Below are positions 62,471 through 64,000 of a DNA stretch of 64,000 bases, piece by piece. The stretch is taken from positions 1,661,008 to 1,725,007 of the forward strand of contig CAADRB010000032.1 in the NCBI GenBank assembly GCA_900708905.1, read 5' to 3'. Position numbers and translations under genes: made by a program. Below the pieces are notes generated by a model. That model ran no database searches. It was given only the letters and a program-made list of their open reading frames with translations, and had not been told where the DNA came from. How positions within the stretch are numbered: the stretch's first letter is position 1; each line of letters opens with the position of its first letter. Source of the DNA: Hymenolepis diminuta (taxonomy: Eukaryota; Platyhelminthes; Cestoda; Cyclophyllidea; Hymenolepididae).

Positions 62471-64000
62471 GTATATGCTTTAAATAAGTGTGGCCATGTT
62501 TTATAAAAAATAATCATATTTGTTTATAAAAGAGAAAGTAGGAGAATGGTTCGTAACGGCGAAAAATTTGCCATATGGTCCTTCATTATTCCTTAGGATT
62601 GTGTACATTATTATTAAATCAAAAGTTTTAGTATAGCTCAAATAAATGTAAATATTTTATTTATCATAGGACTTTCACTATTCAATTTTATGCACTCATA
62701 TTTTATGATTATTTTTATAATAATTATATAACTTATATTTACTAATGGTTTGGTTTAAATTGCCTAAAATGCTTCGGTATTGTCTCAATATTCTTATTTT
62801 TTGATATATGAAATACGAATATCTCTGATATTTATACATGTTTTATAAAATGGGGTTTTCGCTTATAATAGTTCATGTTAAATTTATTTAATACGATCTA
62901 GATCCTATTAACAATTCTTAAAATATTTAGTACTTTACGGTTCTCGGTAAAACTGTTTATATTAACCTCTTTTTCGACACACCTTCACATACATCCTTTG
63001 CCTAAAAAGTTGTCATTTTCGAAATTGTTCTTTAAGTTAACTTTTGATCTAGTTTTGTTGAGGTTGGACCGTAAAGTGGATCATAATAAATTAAGGTCCG
63101 TTTAGAACACTGTTCGACAGATGATGTTAGGCCTATTCCAAATGATAAAGAACAAAAATGAATCGTTCATGCAACTCGGAAAAATCTCCTCCTCTGTTAC
63201 TAATATTACAGGAAAGAACATGCAGTAGCCAAAATACTTTTGAATTTTCAAATATCGAAACCGGCAAACGAAAGTAGGTGTTTGAAGAAAAATTGACAAT
63301 AAAGTGGTAATTAGCAAAACATTTGACTGATCTTATTTCCCCTAGTCATTGAGCTTAAGTTGACTCCTTAATAATCACTTTGGACTAGGTCGGTCAAAAA
63401 TAGGAAGTCCGCTTCTTCATGAAGTCTGCCTTTCGAGATGCATTGATAGCCGATTTCCGTTAAATTGTATTTTTTTACTTCTGTGTCCTTAAAAACAAAA
63501 GAGATCAAGGAATAATAAGCAAAGAAAATGAGCCAAATCAACTTCTGTTACTTTGTTTTCTTTATTTTTTACAACCTGGATAATAACTAGTAGTTTGGCA
63601 TTATCAGATGGCCAAATATTCCATTTGTGTTTCCTTAAGTTCAGGTGGCATCAGCTATTGTTTTGCTATAAAACTATTAGAAGGGCAGAAAGAAATTCCT
63701 TTAGGTATGAACAATAAAAGCAAAGCTATTCTTTTGTGATGGCTTAGTTGTACTTGCATCACTTACCCCGAAAAGCTATTCATATGCGTATAATAATAGA
63801 GTTCGTTTCTTAAAAATGGTCTGGACAACTATATGCATTGTTTATTTGAATTGGGGAATTTATTTATATTCAAAACTTGCTTATTGTTCAGATCTTATTT
63901 ACTTAGGTTGTTTCAAATTTTGTAATTACTCAAGTATGTTAATTCTAACTCTATAATAAACAGAAATGTTAACTAATACAAAATATTTATATCCTTTCAG
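62471..64000 (+). other. Intron 17 (to window end)
   Basis: Begins GTATAT. The final bases of the window, TATCCTTTCAG, form a good acceptor in the right place for the exon carrying the catalytic loop, so the intron probably ends exactly at 64000. No gene or repeat is recognised in it. Confidence 0.75.

Noticed and set aside
1..64000. CRISPR arrays, bacterial operons or ribosome binding sites
   Set aside because: The window is a spliced eukaryotic gene. No regularly spaced direct repeats or polycistronic layout were seen.

Overview
The window is a stretch of a compact-exon, long-intron, AT-rich metazoan genome. It is occupied almost entirely by one plus-strand gene, an epidermal growth factor receptor (EGFR/ErbB) family receptor tyrosine kinase. 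I could place 17 exons at canonical GT/AG sites whose reading phases all join without a frameshift: 3,299 coding bases, about 1,100 residues, from a signal-peptide ATG at 1608 to the HR of the kinase HRD motif at 62470. The window ends (63998-64000) on the pyrimidine-tract and CAG acceptor of the next intron, so the rest of the kinase domain and the C-terminal tail lie beyond it.

The organism looks like an invertebrate, most likely a flatworm (trematode or cestode). The reasons are the strong divergence from vertebrate and insect EGFR, the enlarged fourth extracellular domain, insertions in the kinase N-lobe, AT-rich introns, short 5' introns followed by multi-kilobase ones, and many degenerate tRNA-derived SINE-like repeats. 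The phylum call is an inference; the EGFR identity is firm.

Layout: 1-1607 is upstream DNA with no recognised gene. Exons 1-3 (1608-2763) encode the signal peptide and the L1 domain. Exons 3-8 (2608-23200) encode furin-like cysteine-rich domain 1, including a dimerisation arm of exactly human length. Exons 8-10 (23080-26308) encode L2. Exons 11-15 (32600-54090) encode a very long cysteine-rich domain 2, then the transmembrane helix and basic juxtamembrane segment. Exons 16-17 (58877-62470) encode the kinase N-lobe and hinge up to HR(D).

The introns (117 bp to about 8 kb) contain no other convincing gene. They hold two dispersed repeat families that I could recognise by eye: a tRNA-headed SINE of about 270 bp found in both orientations, and a second repeat of about 300-400 bp of which I see about ten copies, all read on the gene strand. 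There is also a possible LTR-like fragment and short microsatellites. The most useful observations concern the receptor: loss of the tyrosines at the dimerisation-arm tip, spacer-bearing modules in CR2, insertions around the catalytic lysine, and a predicted Val gatekeeper with no Cys797 equivalent.
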